Source of the DNA: Pseudomonas lini
GTDB taxonomy: Bacteria; Pseudomonadota; Gammaproteobacteria; Pseudomonadales; Pseudomonadaceae
Length of the DNA stretch: 64,000 nucleotides
Assembly: GCF_030812475.1 (NCBI RefSeq)
Contig: NZ_JAUSSR010000002.1
Coordinates: 372,001-436,000 of the forward strand
Direction: 5' to 3'
Part shown: positions 29,075 through 39,160 of the stretch, piece after piece
Position numbering within the stretch: the first letter of the stretch is position 1
Layout: every line of letters begins with the position of its first letter
The notes under the pieces: generated by a model
Told to the model about the DNA's origin: nothing
The model's database searches: none
The model's input: only the letters and a program-made list of their open reading frames with translations
Translations under genes and position numbers: made by a program

Positions 29075-30202
29075 TCAAAGATTGCGCGAAATGACCATGC
29101 GCTGAATATCGCTGGTGCCTTCGTAGATCTGGCAGACACGCACGTCGCGGTAGATCCGCTCCAGCGGGAAATCGTTCAGATAACCGTAACCGCCAAGGGT
29201 TTGCAAGGCCCAAGAGCATACCTTCTCGGCCATTTCCGAAGCGAACAGCTTGGCCATCGACGCTTCGACCAAGGCTGGTTTGCCGCTGTCACGCAGGGCC
29301 GCGGCGTAGTGCACCATCTGCCGGGCCACGGCGATCTGGGTGGCCATATCGGCCAGGCGGAACGCTACCGCCTGGTGTTCAATGATCGGCTTGCCAAAGC
29401 TCTCACGTTCGCGGGCGTAGTCGCGGGCCGCTTCGAACGCGGCGCGGGCCATGCCCACCGATTGCGAGGCAATGCCGACACGGCCGCCTTCGAGGTTGGC
29501 CAGGGCGATCCGGTACCCTTCGCCCTCCTCGCCCAGACGGTTGCCTAACGGCACCTTCACGTCTTCAAACAGGATCTGGCACGTGTCGGACGCGTGTTGA
29601 CCCAGCTTGTCTTCGACCCGTGCGACCTTGTAACCCGGTGAGTCGGTCGGCACGATGAACGCGCTGATGCCACGCTTGCCAGCCCCCGGATCAGTCACGG
29701 CGAACACGATCACCACCCCGGCGTTTTGCCCCGACGTGATGAACTGCTTGCAGCCGTTGAGCACGTAGTGGTCGCCGTTCAGCCGGGCGCGGGTCTTCAG
29801 GCCACTGGCATCTGAGCCGGCCTGGGGTTCGGTCAGGGCGAAGGCACCCAGCATCGCGCCGCTGGCCAGCGGTTTGAGGAAGCGCTCTTTCTGCTCGTCG
29901 TTGCCGTACTTGAGGATCGGCACGCACCCCACCGAGTTGTGCACGCTCATGATGGTCGAGCAGGAACCGTCGCCGGCGGCGATTTCCTCCAGGGCCATGG
30001 CGTAGGCCAGGTAACCAGTGTCGCAACCGCCCCACTCTTCCGGCACCAGCATGCCGAAGAAGCCCAACTGCGCCATCTCGCCGATGGCGTCCTTGGGGAA
30101 GCGATGTTCGCGGTCCCATTCGGCGGCGAACGGTTTCAGCCGTTCCTCGGCGAACTGCCGGGCCATATCGCGGATTTGTTGTTGGTCGTCATTGGGGATC
30201 AT
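29075..30202 (-). CDS. Acyl-CoA dehydrogenase, short/branched-chain type (375 aa)
   Basis: ACAD with [15 protein letters not shown] at the FAD site and the C-terminal [16 protein letters not shown] carrying the catalytic Glu. The best guess is 2-methylbutyryl-CoA or butyryl-CoA dehydrogenase, because the genes around it encode hydratase, 3-hydroxy-2-methylbutyryl-type dehydrogenase and thiolase. The 76-base gap to the hydratase gene holds no repeat. It is about 40 percent alike to the plus-strand ACAD at 26975 by eye, so the two are ancient paralogues with separate substrates. Confidence 0.9.
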   Translation of the reverse strand: MIPNDDQQQIRDMARQFAEERLKPFAAEWDREHRFPKDAIGEMAQLGFFGMLVPEEWGGCDTGYLAYAMALEEIAAGDGSCSTIMSVHNSVGCVPILKYGNDEQKERFLKPLASGAMLGAFALTEPQAGSDASGLKTRARLNGDHYVLNGCKQFITSGQNAGVVIVFAVTDPGAGKRGISAFIVPTDSPGYKVARVEDKLGQHASDTCQILFEDVKVPLGNRLGEEGEGYRIALANLEGGRVGIASQSVGMARAAFEAARDYARERESFGKPIIEHQAVAFRLADMATQIAVARQMVHYAAALRDSGKPALVEASMAKLFASEMAEKVCSWALQTLGGYGYLNDFPLERIYRDVRVCQIYEGTSDIQRMVISRNL

Positions 30203-30233
30203 GGTGAATCCTTAAAATTAAAGTTGCCCCCTG

Positions 30234-30356
30234 CCCCTTGTAGGAGCGAGCTTGCTCGCGATGGACGTGAGGGCGACGCGTGTATCCAGGCAGCACGCGT
30301 TATCGTTGACGTCCTTCGCTGCGGTTCGACGATTCGACAAGCCAGCTCCTACAGGG
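30234..30356. repeat. REP-type composite element with unlike arms
   Basis: The left arm is of the GAGCGAGCTTGCTCGC type, the right arm of the TTCGACAAGCCAGCTCCTAC type, and the spacer has the words GCGACGCG and GCGTTATCGTTGACG seen in the elements at 18656 and 21345. The mixed arms suggest recombination between two REP classes. Confidence 0.75.
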
Positions 30357-30369
30357 ATTGGTGTCAGCC

Positions 30370-31563
30370 TCAGTAGAGGCATTCCACCGCCATGGCCGTC
30401 GCTTCGCCGCCGCCGATGCAAATCGCCGCGACACCTCGTTTCAGGCCTTTCTGGCGCAGGGCCGAGAGCAGGGTCACAAGGATCCGCGCACCAGACGCAC
30501 CGATGGGGTGGCCGAGAGCACAAGCGCCGCCATGAACGTTGATCTTCTCGTGGGGGATTTCCAGTTTGGTCATGGTCACCAGACTGACCACGGCGAAGGC
30601 CTCGTTGACCTCCACCAGGTCCACTTCGTCCAGGGACCAGCCGGTTTTCTTCATCAGTTTCTGGATCGCGCCCACCGGAGCTACCGGGAACAGGCCCGGG
30701 GTATCGGCAAATGCGGCGTGGCCGTGAATCACCGCCAGCGGTTTCAGACCGCGCTTCTCGGCTTCGGAGCGGCGCATCAGTACCAGTGCCGCAGCGCCAT
30801 CGGAGATTGAGCTCGAGTTGGCCGCGGTAACGGTGCCACCGTCGCGGAACGCCGGTTTGAGCGAGGCGATCTTGTCCAGTCGGGCTTTCGGTGGCTGCTC
30901 GTCGTTGCTGATCAGGACCTGCTCTTTGCCCACGGTCACGGTAAGCGGCACGATCTCGTCCCTGAAGCTGCCGTCCTTGATCGCCTGCTGCGCACGGGTG
31001 GTCGAGGCAATGGCAAACGCGTCCTGGGCTTCCCGGGTGAACCCGTTGGTTTCGGCGCAATCCTCGGCGAAGGTGCCCATCAAGCGGCCCTTGTCGTAAG
31101 CGTCTTCCAGACCGTCCAGAAACATGTGATCGAGTACGCGGCCGTGGCCCATGCGGTATCCGCTGCGCGCGCGGTCGAGCAGGTACGGCGCGTTGGACAT
31201 GCTTTCCATGCCGCCGGCGACCACCACCTCGGCGCTGCCGGCCACCAGCATGTCATGCGCCAGAATGGCCGCCTCCATGCCCGAGCCGCACATCTTGTTC
31301 AGGGTGGTGCAACGGGTCGATTTATCCAGCCCGGCGCCCAGTGCGGCCTGACGCGCCGGGGCCTGGCCGAGGCCGGCGGGCAGTACGCAGCCAAACAGCA
31401 CTTCTTCAACCGCATCCGCTGCAATACCGGCGCGTTCAACCGCGGCTTTGATCGCTGCCGCACCGAGTTGCGGCGCGGTCAGGCTTTTCAGTTCGCCCTG
31501 GAAACCGCCCATCGGGGTGCGGACGGCGCTGACGATAACAATTGGATCATTGGCAATAGTCAT
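30370..31563 (-). CDS. Acetyl-CoA acetyltransferase / thiolase (397 aa)
   Basis: Full thiolase with the acyl-accepting C92 in NKMCGSGMEAA, H352 in ACALGHPIGASG and the acid/base C382 in CIGGGEATAM. It cleaves acetoacetyl-CoA or 2-methylacetoacetyl-CoA. It is 12 bases before the SDR dehydrogenase in the reading direction of the operon, matching the last two steps of isoleucine or short-chain breakdown (FadAx-like in P. putida). Confidence 0.93.
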   Translation of the reverse strand: MTIANDPIVIVSAVRTPMGGFQGELKSLTAPQLGAAAIKAAVERAGIAADAVEEVLFGCVLPAGLGQAPARQAALGAGLDKSTRCTTLNKMCGSGMEAAILAHDMLVAGSAEVVVAGGMESMSNAPYLLDRARSGYRMGHGRVLDHMFLDGLEDAYDKGRLMGTFAEDCAETNGFTREAQDAFAIASTTRAQQAIKDGSFRDEIVPLTVTVGKEQVLISNDEQPPKARLDKIASLKPAFRDGGTVTAANSSSISDGAAALVLMRRSEAEKRGLKPLAVIHGHAAFADTPGLFPVAPVGAIQKLMKKTGWSLDEVDLVEVNEAFAVVSLVTMTKLEIPHEKINVHGGACALGHPIGASGARILVTLLSALRQKGLKRGVAAICIGGGEATAMAVECLY

Positions 31564-31575
31564 GACAAATCCTCT

Positions 31576-32337
31576 TTACTTGGCGGCCATGCGCAAGGCG
31601 CCGTCGAGACGGATCACCTCGCCATTGAGCATGCTGTTTTCAATGATATGCCTGACCAGCCCGGCATACTCGCCCGGTTTGCCCAGGCGCGGCGGAAACG
31701 GCACGCCTGCAGCGAGGGATGCGCGGACTTCAGGGGTCATGCCAGCCATCATCGGCGTTTCGAAAATCCCCGGGGCGATGGTCATGACGCGGATGCCGAA
31801 GCGCGCCAATTCACGGGCGGCGGGCAAGGTCAGGCTGACGATCGCGCCTTTGGAGGCTGCGTAGGCGGCCTGGCCGATCTGACCGTCATAGGCAGCCGCC
31901 GAGGCGGTGTTGATGATCACACCGCGCTCGCCATCGGCATCCGCTTCGGTCTCGGCAATCGCCGCCGCGGCCAGGCGCAGCATGTTGAAGCTGCCGATCA
32001 GGTTGACGTTGATCACCTGGCTGAAATTGGCCAGCACGTGCGGGCCGGTCTTGCCGAGGATTTTCTCGCCGCGCACGATGCCGGCGCAGTTGACCAGGCC
32101 ATTGAGCCCGCCGAACGCCTTGACCGTCGCCTGCACCGCGGCTTCGGCCGCCGCTTCGTTGCTGATATCGGCGACCACGCTTTGCGCGCCGAGACGTTGG
32201 GCCTGAGCGGCAACCGCCTCGGCGTTCATGTCTACCAGCATGACCTTGGCGCCTGCCGCGACCAGCATTTCAGCCGTGGCGGCACCGAGACCGGAAGCAC
32301 CGCCGGTGACGAGAAAAACCTTGTTTGCGATCTGCAT
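31576..32337 (-). CDS. Type II 3-hydroxyacyl-CoA dehydrogenase, SDR family (253 aa)
   Basis: Short-chain dehydrogenase with the NAD motif GGASGLG near residue 12 and the catalytic YAASK. It resembles HSD17B10-type 3-hydroxy-2-methylbutyryl-CoA dehydrogenases. Two adjacent ATGs occur at 32340 and 32337; the second has the better spacing (seven bases) from AAGGA. Longer upstream frames run into the acyl-CoA synthetase gene and are not real. It oxidises the hydroxyacyl-CoA made by the hydratase. Confidence 0.9.
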   Translation of the reverse strand: MQIANKVFLVTGGASGLGAATAEMLVAAGAKVMLVDMNAEAVAAQAQRLGAQSVVADISNEAAAEAAVQATVKAFGGLNGLVNCAGIVRGEKILGKTGPHVLANFSQVINVNLIGSFNMLRLAAAAIAETEADADGERGVIINTASAAAYDGQIGQAAYAASKGAIVSLTLPAARELARFGIRVMTIAPGIFETPMMAGMTPEVRASLAAGVPFPPRLGKPGEYAGLVRHIIENSMLNGEVIRLDGALRMAAK

Positions 32338-32353
32338 CATTGTGTCCTTGGAT

Positions 32354-34018
32354 TCAAGCTTGAACGTTTTTCGCCATAGCCTCTTGAGCCTTGGCGATTT
32401 CCTGGTTGCGCAAGATAAAGCGCTGCAACTTGCCGCTAGGGGTTTTCGGCAACTCGCTGACAAATTCGATTTCACGGGGGTATGAGTGCGCGGCCAGGCG
32501 CTTGCGCACGTGTTGACGCAGTTCTTCGGCCAGCTCCGGCTCAGGACGGTATTGCGCGCTGAGCACAACGAAGGCCTTGACCAGCTCGGTGCGTTCCGGA
32601 TCAGGCTTGCCGACCACCGCCGCTTCAACCACGGCCGGGTGTTCGATCAGCGCGCTTTCGACGTCGAACGGACCGACCCGGTAGCCCGACGTGGTGATCA
32701 CATCGTCGCTGCGGCCGACGAAGCTGATGCTGCCGTCCGGGTTCCACTCGACGGTGTCGCCGCTCAGGTAATAATTGCCGACGAAGGCCTTGGTCGGCGC
32801 ACCTTCGTAACCGCCGAACCAGCACATCGGCGACTGGGTGCGATCGATGGCCAGGATGCCCGGCTGGCCGACGCCGAGTTCCTTGTACTCGTCGTCCAGC
32901 ACCACGATGCGGTGGCCCGGCGAGGCAAATCCAGCGGCGCCCATGTGGATCGGGTGCTCCAGGCCATGGTGATTGCACAGCACCATGCCCAGTTCGGTCT
33001 GGCCGTAATGGTCGTGGATCACTACGCCAAGGTTGTCGGCGAACCAGCGGATCACTTCCGGGTTCAGCGGCTCGCCGGCGCTGCTGACGATGCGCAGCTT
33101 GCCCTTGATCGAGCGGGCGAACTCGTCGCCGCCGGCGATCAACAAGCGATAGGCAGTCGGTGAGCCGGTGAGGTTGGTGATCCCGTATTTGTTGATCACC
33201 CGGCAGGTGCTTTCGAGGGTGAACGGGCCGTCGTAGAACGTGATCGGATGCCCCATGGCCATCGGCCCGGTGACGCCGAAATAGATGCCATAGGCCCAGC
33301 CCGGATCGGCGACGTTCCAGAACGCATCTTCAGGGCGCAGGTCCACGGCGTCGCGGGTGTAGCTCTGGAAGGCGACAATGGCCTTGAGCGGCACCGACAG
33401 GGCCTTGGACGGGCCGGTGGTGCCCGAGGTGAACATCAGCAGGAACGGGTCTTCGCCGGTCAGCAGCACCGGCTCGCACTGGGCGGAATAATTGGCCAGT
33501 TCGGCCCAGAAACTGTAATCGCCCCGGACGATGCCCTGCCCCTTGGGACCGGCGACGGTAACGATGGTCGGGCAGTCGGCCACTTCACTCAGTTTCGGGC
33601 GATTGACCGCATCGGTGACCACCACTTTGGCGCCGGAGCTGCTCAAGCGATGCTCGATGGCTTTGGGGCCGAAGGCGGTGAACAGCGGTTGGTAAACCGC
33701 GCCGATGCGCCAGGTGGCGAACACGGTGATCAACAACTCGATATTGCGCGGCAGCAGGCCAGCAACCTTGTCGCCCTTCTTCACGCCCTGGGCGAGGAGA
33801 TAGTTGGCAAACCTTGCCGCTTTATCCTGCAGGTCGGTAAAGGTGTAGGCCGCGCTGGCGCCGTCCCGGCCTTCCCAGAACAGCGCGATGCGCCCCGGCA
33901 AGGCATGCCGGTCGCAACACTCGACACAGGCGTTGAGGGCCGTCAAATCGCCCGCGAGTGCGGCGTCCACGGTGTGCTGGTAATCGAACTGTGACGTGGC
34001 AGACAAGTAATCGCGCAT
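32354..34018 (-). CDS. AMP-binding acyl-CoA synthetase, medium/short chain (554 aa)
   Basis: ANL-family enzyme: adenylate motif [21 protein letters not shown] core motif, and the C-terminal lysine in [16 protein letters not shown]-type length. It activates a free acid to its CoA ester and is the first gene of the minus-strand operon, so it sets the entry substrate, for example a short or branched fatty acid. The ATG at 34018 opens the operon; upstream lies a 305-base gap with a large hairpin. Confidence 0.92.
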   Translation of the reverse strand: MRDYLSATSQFDYQHTVDAALAGDLTALNACVECCDRHALPGRIALFWEGRDGASAAYTFTDLQDKAARFANYLLAQGVKKGDKVAGLLPRNIELLITVFATWRIGAVYQPLFTAFGPKAIEHRLSSSGAKVVVTDAVNRPKLSEVADCPTIVTVAGPKGQGIVRGDYSFWAELANYSAQCEPVLLTGEDPFLLMFTSGTTGPSKALSVPLKAIVAFQSYTRDAVDLRPEDAFWNVADPGWAYGIYFGVTGPMAMGHPITFYDGPFTLESTCRVINKYGITNLTGSPTAYRLLIAGGDEFARSIKGKLRIVSSAGEPLNPEVIRWFADNLGVVIHDHYGQTELGMVLCNHHGLEHPIHMGAAGFASPGHRIVVLDDEYKELGVGQPGILAIDRTQSPMCWFGGYEGAPTKAFVGNYYLSGDTVEWNPDGSISFVGRSDDVITTSGYRVGPFDVESALIEHPAVVEAAVVGKPDPERTELVKAFVVLSAQYRPEPELAEELRQHVRKRLAAHSYPREIEFVSELPKTPSGKLQRFILRNQEIAKAQEAMAKNVQA

Positions 34019-34323
34019 TGCCAGAATCCCTGTGTCTTCTTATTAGGTTGGGGGAACCGTAAGTAACAGGGAAATACTCGCTCTACATGGGGGGCGGGGC
34101 AATGGTCAAAGCTATCAAGTTGTTTGACTGGTTTGGCCAAGATCCCAGAGGTGTGGCGCCTGTGCTGACGCCTTCGCTGCGGTGCGGCGATCCGACAAGC
34201 CAGCTCCTACAGTGATTGGCGTTGTTCACAAGTTTCGTGTACTCCGCAGCCCCCTGTAGGTGCTGGCTTGTCGGATCGCCGCACCGCAGCGAAGGCGTCA
34301 GCCTGATCACCACAAAATCCGGA
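34019..34323. other. Intergenic region with the acyl-CoA synthetase promoter and a large hairpin
   Basis: 305 bases between the acyl-CoA synthetase gene and the AraC gene that reads into it. The right half is occupied by the palindromic repeat at 34164-34302. The left part, up to 34163, should hold the operon promoter; I see no clear operator. No gene is visible. Confidence 0.5.
34164..34302. repeat. Large inverted repeat with 49-bp near-perfect arms
   Basis: Arm 34164-34212 (begins GCTGACGCCTTCGCTGCGGT) and arm 34254-34302 are complementary over 49 bases with one mismatch; the spacer is 41 bases. The inner ends carry the AGCCAGCTCCTACAG word of REP elements. It lies downstream of the AraC gene and upstream of the acyl-CoA synthetase gene, where a terminator would be useful. 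Confidence 0.9.
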
Positions 34324-35340
34324 TCAGCCAGCCTCGTTGAGGATCAAACTCCGATAATGCCCCGGATTCGACCCCGACCACTTTCGAAACGCCTTATAGA
34401 ACGAACTGGCATCGGCAAACCCCAGGCGCGTGGCAATCTCGGCAAAACTGATGGAGGGCTCGGCCAGCCACACGATCGCCAATTCCTTGCGCACGCTGTC
34501 CTTGAGTCCTTGATAGGTTTGCCCTTCTTCGGCCAGGCGTCGGCGCAAGGTCGAGGCCGACATGCACAGTCGTTGCGCCAAAGCCTCGGTTTCGGGCCAG
34601 CGTTCGGCGGGCAATTGCCGCAAATCATGCTTGATCCGGCTGGCCAGGCTTTGCGGATCGCGGTACTTGACCAGGATATTGGCCGGCGCATGCGCCAGGA
34701 AACGCTTGAGTTCTTCAGCCGTGCGCTTGATGGGCAGATCCAGGCATTCGGCGGAGAAGATCATTCGCGTGCGCGGCCGGTCGAAACGCAGGTTTTCGGA
34801 AAACATGACCTGATAGTCACCACAGAAATCCGGTTGCGGGCAGCGAAGTTCGATCGCCAGGATCGGAATCCGTCGCCCTGCCAGCCAGCAGGCCACGCCG
34901 TGGACGATCATCCAGTAGGTGAAATAGGTGAAGGCCCGACGCGGGTCCTGGTCGTCCTCCAGCAGCACGATCTCCGCCAGGCTCTGTTGGCGAACCAACT
35001 GGGCGGGCAGGTGTTCCAGCATCAGCGACAGAAAATCCAGGCCCGAGGTCAGGCCGGCGCCCAGGTTCGGCTGGACCATGGCGCAATGACAGAGAAATGC
35101 CAGGCTGCCGGACTTGAGCTTGCGCGGGTCCATGCCAAAAAACTCGTCGTCCCCGCGCCGGGCCAGCAATCGCCACAGGCGAGCATACGCAGTGGCCGGG
35201 ACCCGGGCCTCGGCGGTTTGCAACAGGGCCGGATCGATGCCGACCTTGTTCAACACTTCTTCAGTGGGAGCGCCCGGGACGCAACTTTGCAACAGTGCTT
35301 CTCGCACCAATTGCATCGAAATGGTGTCTTTTTCCGACAT
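34324..35340 (-). CDS. AraC-family transcriptional regulator with arabinose-binding-like N-domain (338 aa)
   Basis: N-terminal domain of the Arabinose_bd (OruR/ArgR-like) type, about residues 20-210, and a C-terminal AraC HTH pair (LCMSASTLRRRLAEEGQTY and then ISFAEIATRLGFADASSFYKAFRKW). The ATG at 35340 shares one base with the stop of pssA (TAATG), so it is probably co-transcribed with pssA. It is also upstream of the acyl-CoA operon on the same strand, which is the other likely target. Confidence 0.87.
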   Translation of the reverse strand: MSEKDTISMQLVREALLQSCVPGAPTEEVLNKVGIDPALLQTAEARVPATAYARLWRLLARRGDDEFFGMDPRKLKSGSLAFLCHCAMVQPNLGAGLTSGLDFLSLMLEHLPAQLVRQQSLAEIVLLEDDQDPRRAFTYFTYWMIVHGVACWLAGRRIPILAIELRCPQPDFCGDYQVMFSENLRFDRPRTRMIFSAECLDLPIKRTAEELKRFLAHAPANILVKYRDPQSLASRIKHDLRQLPAERWPETEALAQRLCMSASTLRRRLAEEGQTYQGLKDSVRKELAIVWLAEPSISFAEIATRLGFADASSFYKAFRKWSGSNPGHYRSLILNEAG

Positions 35341-36683
35341 TAAAGAATCCGATAGAGCAACCGCTCGATCCGCACCCTGCTCACGCGCTTGAGAAATCTG
35401 GCCACCGCCGGCGGGTATTCCAGCAGCGTGTCGAGCGCCTGGTAACGCTCGATGCGGCGGGTGTGCTGGAAAATCTCGTCCAGCTCTTTTTCCCGCGGCA
35501 CGAGCAATTCACCCTTGGGGTCATCGATCAGCAGCGCGTTTTCCAGGTCCAGGCGGAATGCCCGCGGGTTGAGGTTGTTGCCGGTCAACAAGGTGTAGCG
35601 CTGATCGATCCACATGCCTTTGAGGTGATAGGTGTTGTCGCCGTCTTTCCACAGGTGCAGGTTCAACAGACCGCTGTCGATGCTGCGATGATGGCGTTTG
35701 GCGAAGCGCCGCAGGCTGATTTCGTACAGGTACGGCAGCGCGGCGATCACTTTGAACGGTTCGCTCGGCGGGATGTAGAAATCGTTGGCGGTCTTGTCCC
35801 CGACCACGATGTCGATCTTCACCCCACGCGCCAGGGCTCGGTTGATTTCCCGGGTGACCGCCAGCGGCAGATTGAAGTACGGCGTACAGATCGTCAGTTG
35901 ATCGCGGGCACTGGCGATCAACTCGCAAATCACCCGGCTCAACGGGTTGTTCTTGCCCACGCCTAGCAACGGGCTGACGGTCAAGCCGTCCTTGGCGATA
36001 GTGCCCGCCGTGGTGTCGTACGCCGCGTGCTTGAGGCGGCTGCGCAGGTCGCCGATGTCGTTGCGCAGGCTGCGGGTGGTCGGCAGGTTGGGCAGGTCCA
36101 GGCGATGCACCGCCTTGGAGGCGATCAGGCCGTGCTGGACCAGATGCTGCATCGAATCGGCCAGCGCGCTGTTGTGCAGCAGGTGATAACGGTCGTAGCG
36201 GTACTTGTCGAACTTGTGCAGATAGACGTTGTTCAGACTGGCGCCGCTGTAGATCACGCAGTCGTCGATCACAAAACCCTTTAAGTGCAGGACGCCGAAC
36301 AGTTCCCGGGTCTGTACCGGAACGCCATACACCGGCACCACGCTTTCATGGGTGCGGGTGATGTCCTGATACCAGGCGCTGTTGCCCGGCTGCTTGCCGG
36401 CACCGATCAAGCCACGCTGGGCCCGCAGCCAGTCGACGACCACCACCACATCCAGTTCCGGACGCGCCAGCTTGGCGGCATGCAGGGCATCGAGGATTTC
36501 CTGGCCGGCTTCGTCCTGCTGCAGGTAGAGCGCGACGATGTAGATGCGCCGGGTCGCCTGGGCGATTTTTTCCAGCAGGCAACGGCGGAATTCGGCAGCG
36601 CCGGAAAGAATGGTGACGGCATCGGCGGTCAGCGGAAAACTGCGCAGTTTGGGCAGCAGAGAGCGTTTGAAAAGCGACGGCAT
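35340..36683 (-). CDS. pssA: CDP-diacylglycerol-serine O-phosphatidyltransferase, phospholipase D type (447 aa)
   Basis: Makes phosphatidylserine, the precursor of phosphatidylethanolamine. Two HKD motifs are visible: H133, K135, D140 in LHLKGFVIDD, and HLKGMWID near residue 350 followed by TGNNLNPRAF. Length is close to E. coli PssA (451 aa). The ATG at 36683 (MPSLFKRSLLPKL) is the family start; the open frame extends upstream to 36794 without a ribosome site and through a REP half. The stop overlaps the AraC start by one base. Confidence 0.9.
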   Translation of the reverse strand: MPSLFKRSLLPKLRSFPLTADAVTILSGAAEFRRCLLEKIAQATRRIYIVALYLQQDEAGQEILDALHAAKLARPELDVVVVVDWLRAQRGLIGAGKQPGNSAWYQDITRTHESVVPVYGVPVQTRELFGVLHLKGFVIDDCVIYSGASLNNVYLHKFDKYRYDRYHLLHNSALADSMQHLVQHGLIASKAVHRLDLPNLPTTRSLRNDIGDLRSRLKHAAYDTTAGTIAKDGLTVSPLLGVGKNNPLSRVICELIASARDQLTICTPYFNLPLAVTREINRALARGVKIDIVVGDKTANDFYIPPSEPFKVIAALPYLYEISLRRFAKRHHRSIDSGLLNLHLWKDGDNTYHLKGMWIDQRYTLLTGNNLNPRAFRLDLENALLIDDPKGELLVPREKELDEIFQHTRRIERYQALDTLLEYPPAVARFLKRVSRVRIERLLYRIL

Positions 36684-36766
36684 AGGGCTCGCAGTGGGTC
36701 GAATCCGAAGAGTTTGAGAGCTTACACCATGGAGGGGTTCGGGTCTTGTGGGTGTCTGTGATGGCT

Positions 36767-36840
36767 TCTTCGCCGGCAAGCCGGTCTCGCTCACACATTG
36801 AAATGCATTTCCCCTGTGGCTAGCCTGCTCGCGAAGGCGG
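36767..36840. repeat. REP-like repeat with mixed arms
   Basis: CTTCGCCGGCAAGCCGGTCT on the left and CTAGCCTGCTCGCGAAGGCG on the right belong to two different REP classes and pair only in part. It lies in the 204-base divergent gap between pssA and the NTF2-like gene. Confidence 0.55.
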
Positions 36841-36887
36841 TTTCACAGGCGCTAAACTAAAACGTCAATCTGCCAGGGAGATTTTAA

Positions 36888-37364
36888 ATGTCTAACGCCG
36901 AAGTTCGTCCGCCGTTACCGCCCTTCACCCGTGAATCGGCCATCGAGAAAGTTCGCCTGGCCGAGGACGGCTGGAACTCCCGTGACCCGGAACGGGTGTC
37001 GCGTGCCTATACCCTGGACACCCGGTGGCGCAACCGCGCCGAATTCGCCAACAACCGCGAAGAAGCCAAGGACTTTCTGACTCGCAAATGGGCCAAGGAA
37101 CTCGACTATCGCTTGATCAAGGAGCTCTGGGCCTTTACAGACAACCGCATCGCCGTGCGTTACGCCTACGAATGGCACGACGACTCGGGCAACTGGTTCC
37201 GGTCTTATGGCAACGAGAATTGGGAGTTCAACGAAGACGGTTTGATGGCCCACCGGTTCGCCAGCATCAACGACATGCCTATCAAGGAAGGCGAGCGAAA
37301 ATTCCACTGGCCGCTGGGACGTCGTCCAGACGAACATCCAGGCCTGTCCGACCTCGGTCTCTAG
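36888..37364 (+). CDS. NTF2-like protein of the DUF1348 family (158 aa)
   Basis: Small cytoplasmic protein with the cone-shaped NTF2/SnoaL-like pattern: [35 protein letters not shown], and the long strand [20 protein letters not shown]. The family is widespread and has no proven reaction. GGGAG precedes the ATG at 36888. It is a single-gene unit; a REP pair follows the stop. I cannot name a function. Confidence 0.8.
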   Translation: MSNAEVRPPLPPFTRESAIEKVRLAEDGWNSRDPERVSRAYTLDTRWRNRAEFANNREEAKDFLTRKWAKELDYRLIKELWAFTDNRIAVRYAYEWHDDSGNWFRSYGNENWEFNEDGLMAHRFASINDMPIKEGERKFHWPLGRRPDEHPGLSDLGL

Positions 37365-37375
37365 ACCACACAGCC

Positions 37376-37462
37376 CCCTGTAGGAGCTGGCTTGCCAGCG
37401 AAAGCGGCCTCAAGCCCTGCACCGCCCATGCAGACGCCTTCGCCGGCAAGCCGGTTCCTGCA
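37376..37462. repeat. REP-type inverted repeat pair
   Basis: Arms CCCCTGTAGGAGCTGGCTTG and near complement ending GCCGGTTCCTGCA, after the NTF2-like gene. Same class as the elements at 5737 and 15795. Confidence 0.8.
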
Positions 37463-37577
37463 TTAGAAATCGCGATTACCCACGTTTACACAAACAAACG
37501 CGGTCGCCCACAACAATGGATGTAGGTAAGATACCGGCCCTCCCCCGCAGCCTCGTCCTGCCGAATAAGCCGATTCC

Positions 37578-38357
37578 ATGCCTTTCGAACTCAGCGTTGA
37601 CCTCACCACCCTGGCCATCCTCGCCCTTGTCGCTTTTGTTGCCGGTTTCATCGACGCCATCGCCGGCGGTGGTGGTTTGTTGACCACGCCCGCACTGTTG
37701 ACCGCCGGCCTGCCACCGCACCTGGTGCTGGGCACCAACAAACTCAGTTCGACCTTCGGCTCGGCCACCGCGAGCTTCACGTTCTACCGCCGCAAGCTGT
37801 TCCATCCAAGACAGTGGGTGCATGCCATAGTCGGCACTCTGGTCGGCGCCCTCACCGGTGCCGTGGTCGCCCATTACCTGCCCGCGGAATGGTTGAACAA
37901 GATGCTTCCGGTGATTGTCTTCGCCTGCGGCCTCTATCTATTGTTTGGCGGCACGCCGAAGGCGCCACTGGACAGCGATGCACCGATCAGGAAAAAGTGG
38001 CAATCGAGCCAGGGTTTCAGCCTCGGCTTCTACGATGGCGTGGCCGGCCCCGGCACCGGGGCTTTCTGGACCGTCAGCAGCATGCTGATGTACCCCATCG
38101 ACCTGGTGAAGGCCAGCGGCGTGGCGCGCAGCATGAACTTCGTCAGCAACATTGCGGCGCTGTCGGTGTTCGTGTTTTCCGGGCAGGTGGACTGGATCAT
38201 CGGCCTGAGCATGGGCCTGTCGGTGATGGTCGGCGCGTTCTTCGGCGCTCGCACCGCCATCAGTGGCGGTGCGAAATTCATTCGCCCGGTGTTCATTACC
38301 GTGGTGCTGGGCCTGACGGTGCGGTTAGCCTGGCAACACTGGTTCAGCGTGGCCTAG
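37578..38357 (+). CDS. TSUP-family membrane transporter (TauE/SafE type) (259 aa)
   Basis: About eight membrane segments with the family pattern [18 protein letters not shown] in the first repeat and [15 protein letters not shown] in the second. TSUP proteins move sulfite, organosulfonates or related anions across the inner membrane. The last 33 bases overlap the end of nudC on the other strand, so the two genes converge and no terminator fits between them. Confidence 0.88.
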   Translation: MPFELSVDLTTLAILALVAFVAGFIDAIAGGGGLLTTPALLTAGLPPHLVLGTNKLSSTFGSATASFTFYRRKLFHPRQWVHAIVGTLVGALTGAVVAHYLPAEWLNKMLPVIVFACGLYLLFGGTPKAPLDSDAPIRKKWQSSQGFSLGFYDGVAGPGTGAFWTVSSMLMYPIDLVKASGVARSMNFVSNIAALSVFVFSGQVDWIIGLSMGLSVMVGAFFGARTAISGGAKFIRPVFITVVLGLTVRLAWQHWFSVA

Positions 38358-39155
38358 GCGTCTTGCCACGTAGACGTCGATCAGGTAACGGGCAATCGAG
38401 CGTGACGCCGGCAATGGCGGCAGCTCGTTGACGTTGAACCACTGGGCGTCTTCGATCTCGTCCTCCTGGCACACGATCTCGCCACCAGCGTACTCGGCAT
38501 GGAAGCCGAGCATCATCGAATGGGGGAACGGCCAGCACTGGCTGCCCATGTACTGGATGTTCCTGACTTCGATCTGCACCTCTTCATGCACCTCGCGAAC
38601 CAGGCAGTCCTCGGCCGACTCGCCCGGCTCGGCGAACCCCGCCAAGGTGCTATAGACCCCGCTGACAAAACGCGGAGAACGCGCCAGCAGGATTTCGTCG
38701 CCACGGGTGATCAGCACGATCATGCTCGGCGAGATGCGCGGGTAATAACGTAAATCGCACGGCTCGCAGTACATCGCCCGTTCGCGCACGACCTGGCGGG
38801 TCGCCTGCCCGCAATTGCCGCAGAAGCGATGTTCGCGAGCCCAGGTGCCGATCTGCGCGGCATAACCGAGCACCTTGAACACCCCGTGGTCGCTTTCGAG
38901 CATGAACGCGCGCAAGCCTTTCCAGTTGCAGCCCGGTACTTCGCTGTGACTGCGCAGCTCCAGCAGATAGACCGGTTCACCATCCAGGTGACCGATGCCG
39001 TGCTCGGCGAGGATCGACAGGTCCTGGCGTTTGAGCCACTCCCGTGGAAACAGCGCGCCATTGTCGTCGTACAGAAAGCCTTCGGGGCTGCGCGCTACGG
39101 CCCAGCCGCCGGGTTGATCGGTGTCCAGTACTGCAGTGGTCCAGCGAGAAGTCAT
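38325..39155 (-). CDS. nudC: NADH pyrophosphatase / NAD-capped RNA hydrolase (276 aa)
   Basis: NudC-type Nudix enzyme. Zinc site CGNCG and CEPCD, then the Nudix box [20 protein letters not shown] and the family [14 protein letters not shown] motif (QPWPFPxS). It cleaves NADH and removes NAD caps from RNA. The ATG at 39155 (MTSRWTTAV) is chosen over a TTG nine bases upstream. It begins five bases after the stop of the dienoyl-CoA isomerase gene, so both share a message. Confidence 0.9.
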   Translation of the reverse strand: MTSRWTTAVLDTDQPGGWAVARSPEGFLYDDNGALFPREWLKRQDLSILAEHGIGHLDGEPVYLLELRSHSEVPGCNWKGLRAFMLESDHGVFKVLGYAAQIGTWAREHRFCGNCGQATRQVVRERAMYCEPCDLRYYPRISPSMIVLITRGDEILLARSPRFVSGVYSTLAGFAEPGESAEDCLVREVHEEVQIEVRNIQYMGSQCWPFPHSMMLGFHAEYAGGEIVCQEDEIEDAQWFNVNELPPLPASRSIARYLIDVYVARRLGHAEPVLPG

Positions 39156-39160
39156 GTTAA

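Noticed and set aside
36684..36794. Longer N-terminus for pssA
   Set aside because: The extension crosses a REP half, lacks a ribosome site and does not resemble PssA proteins.
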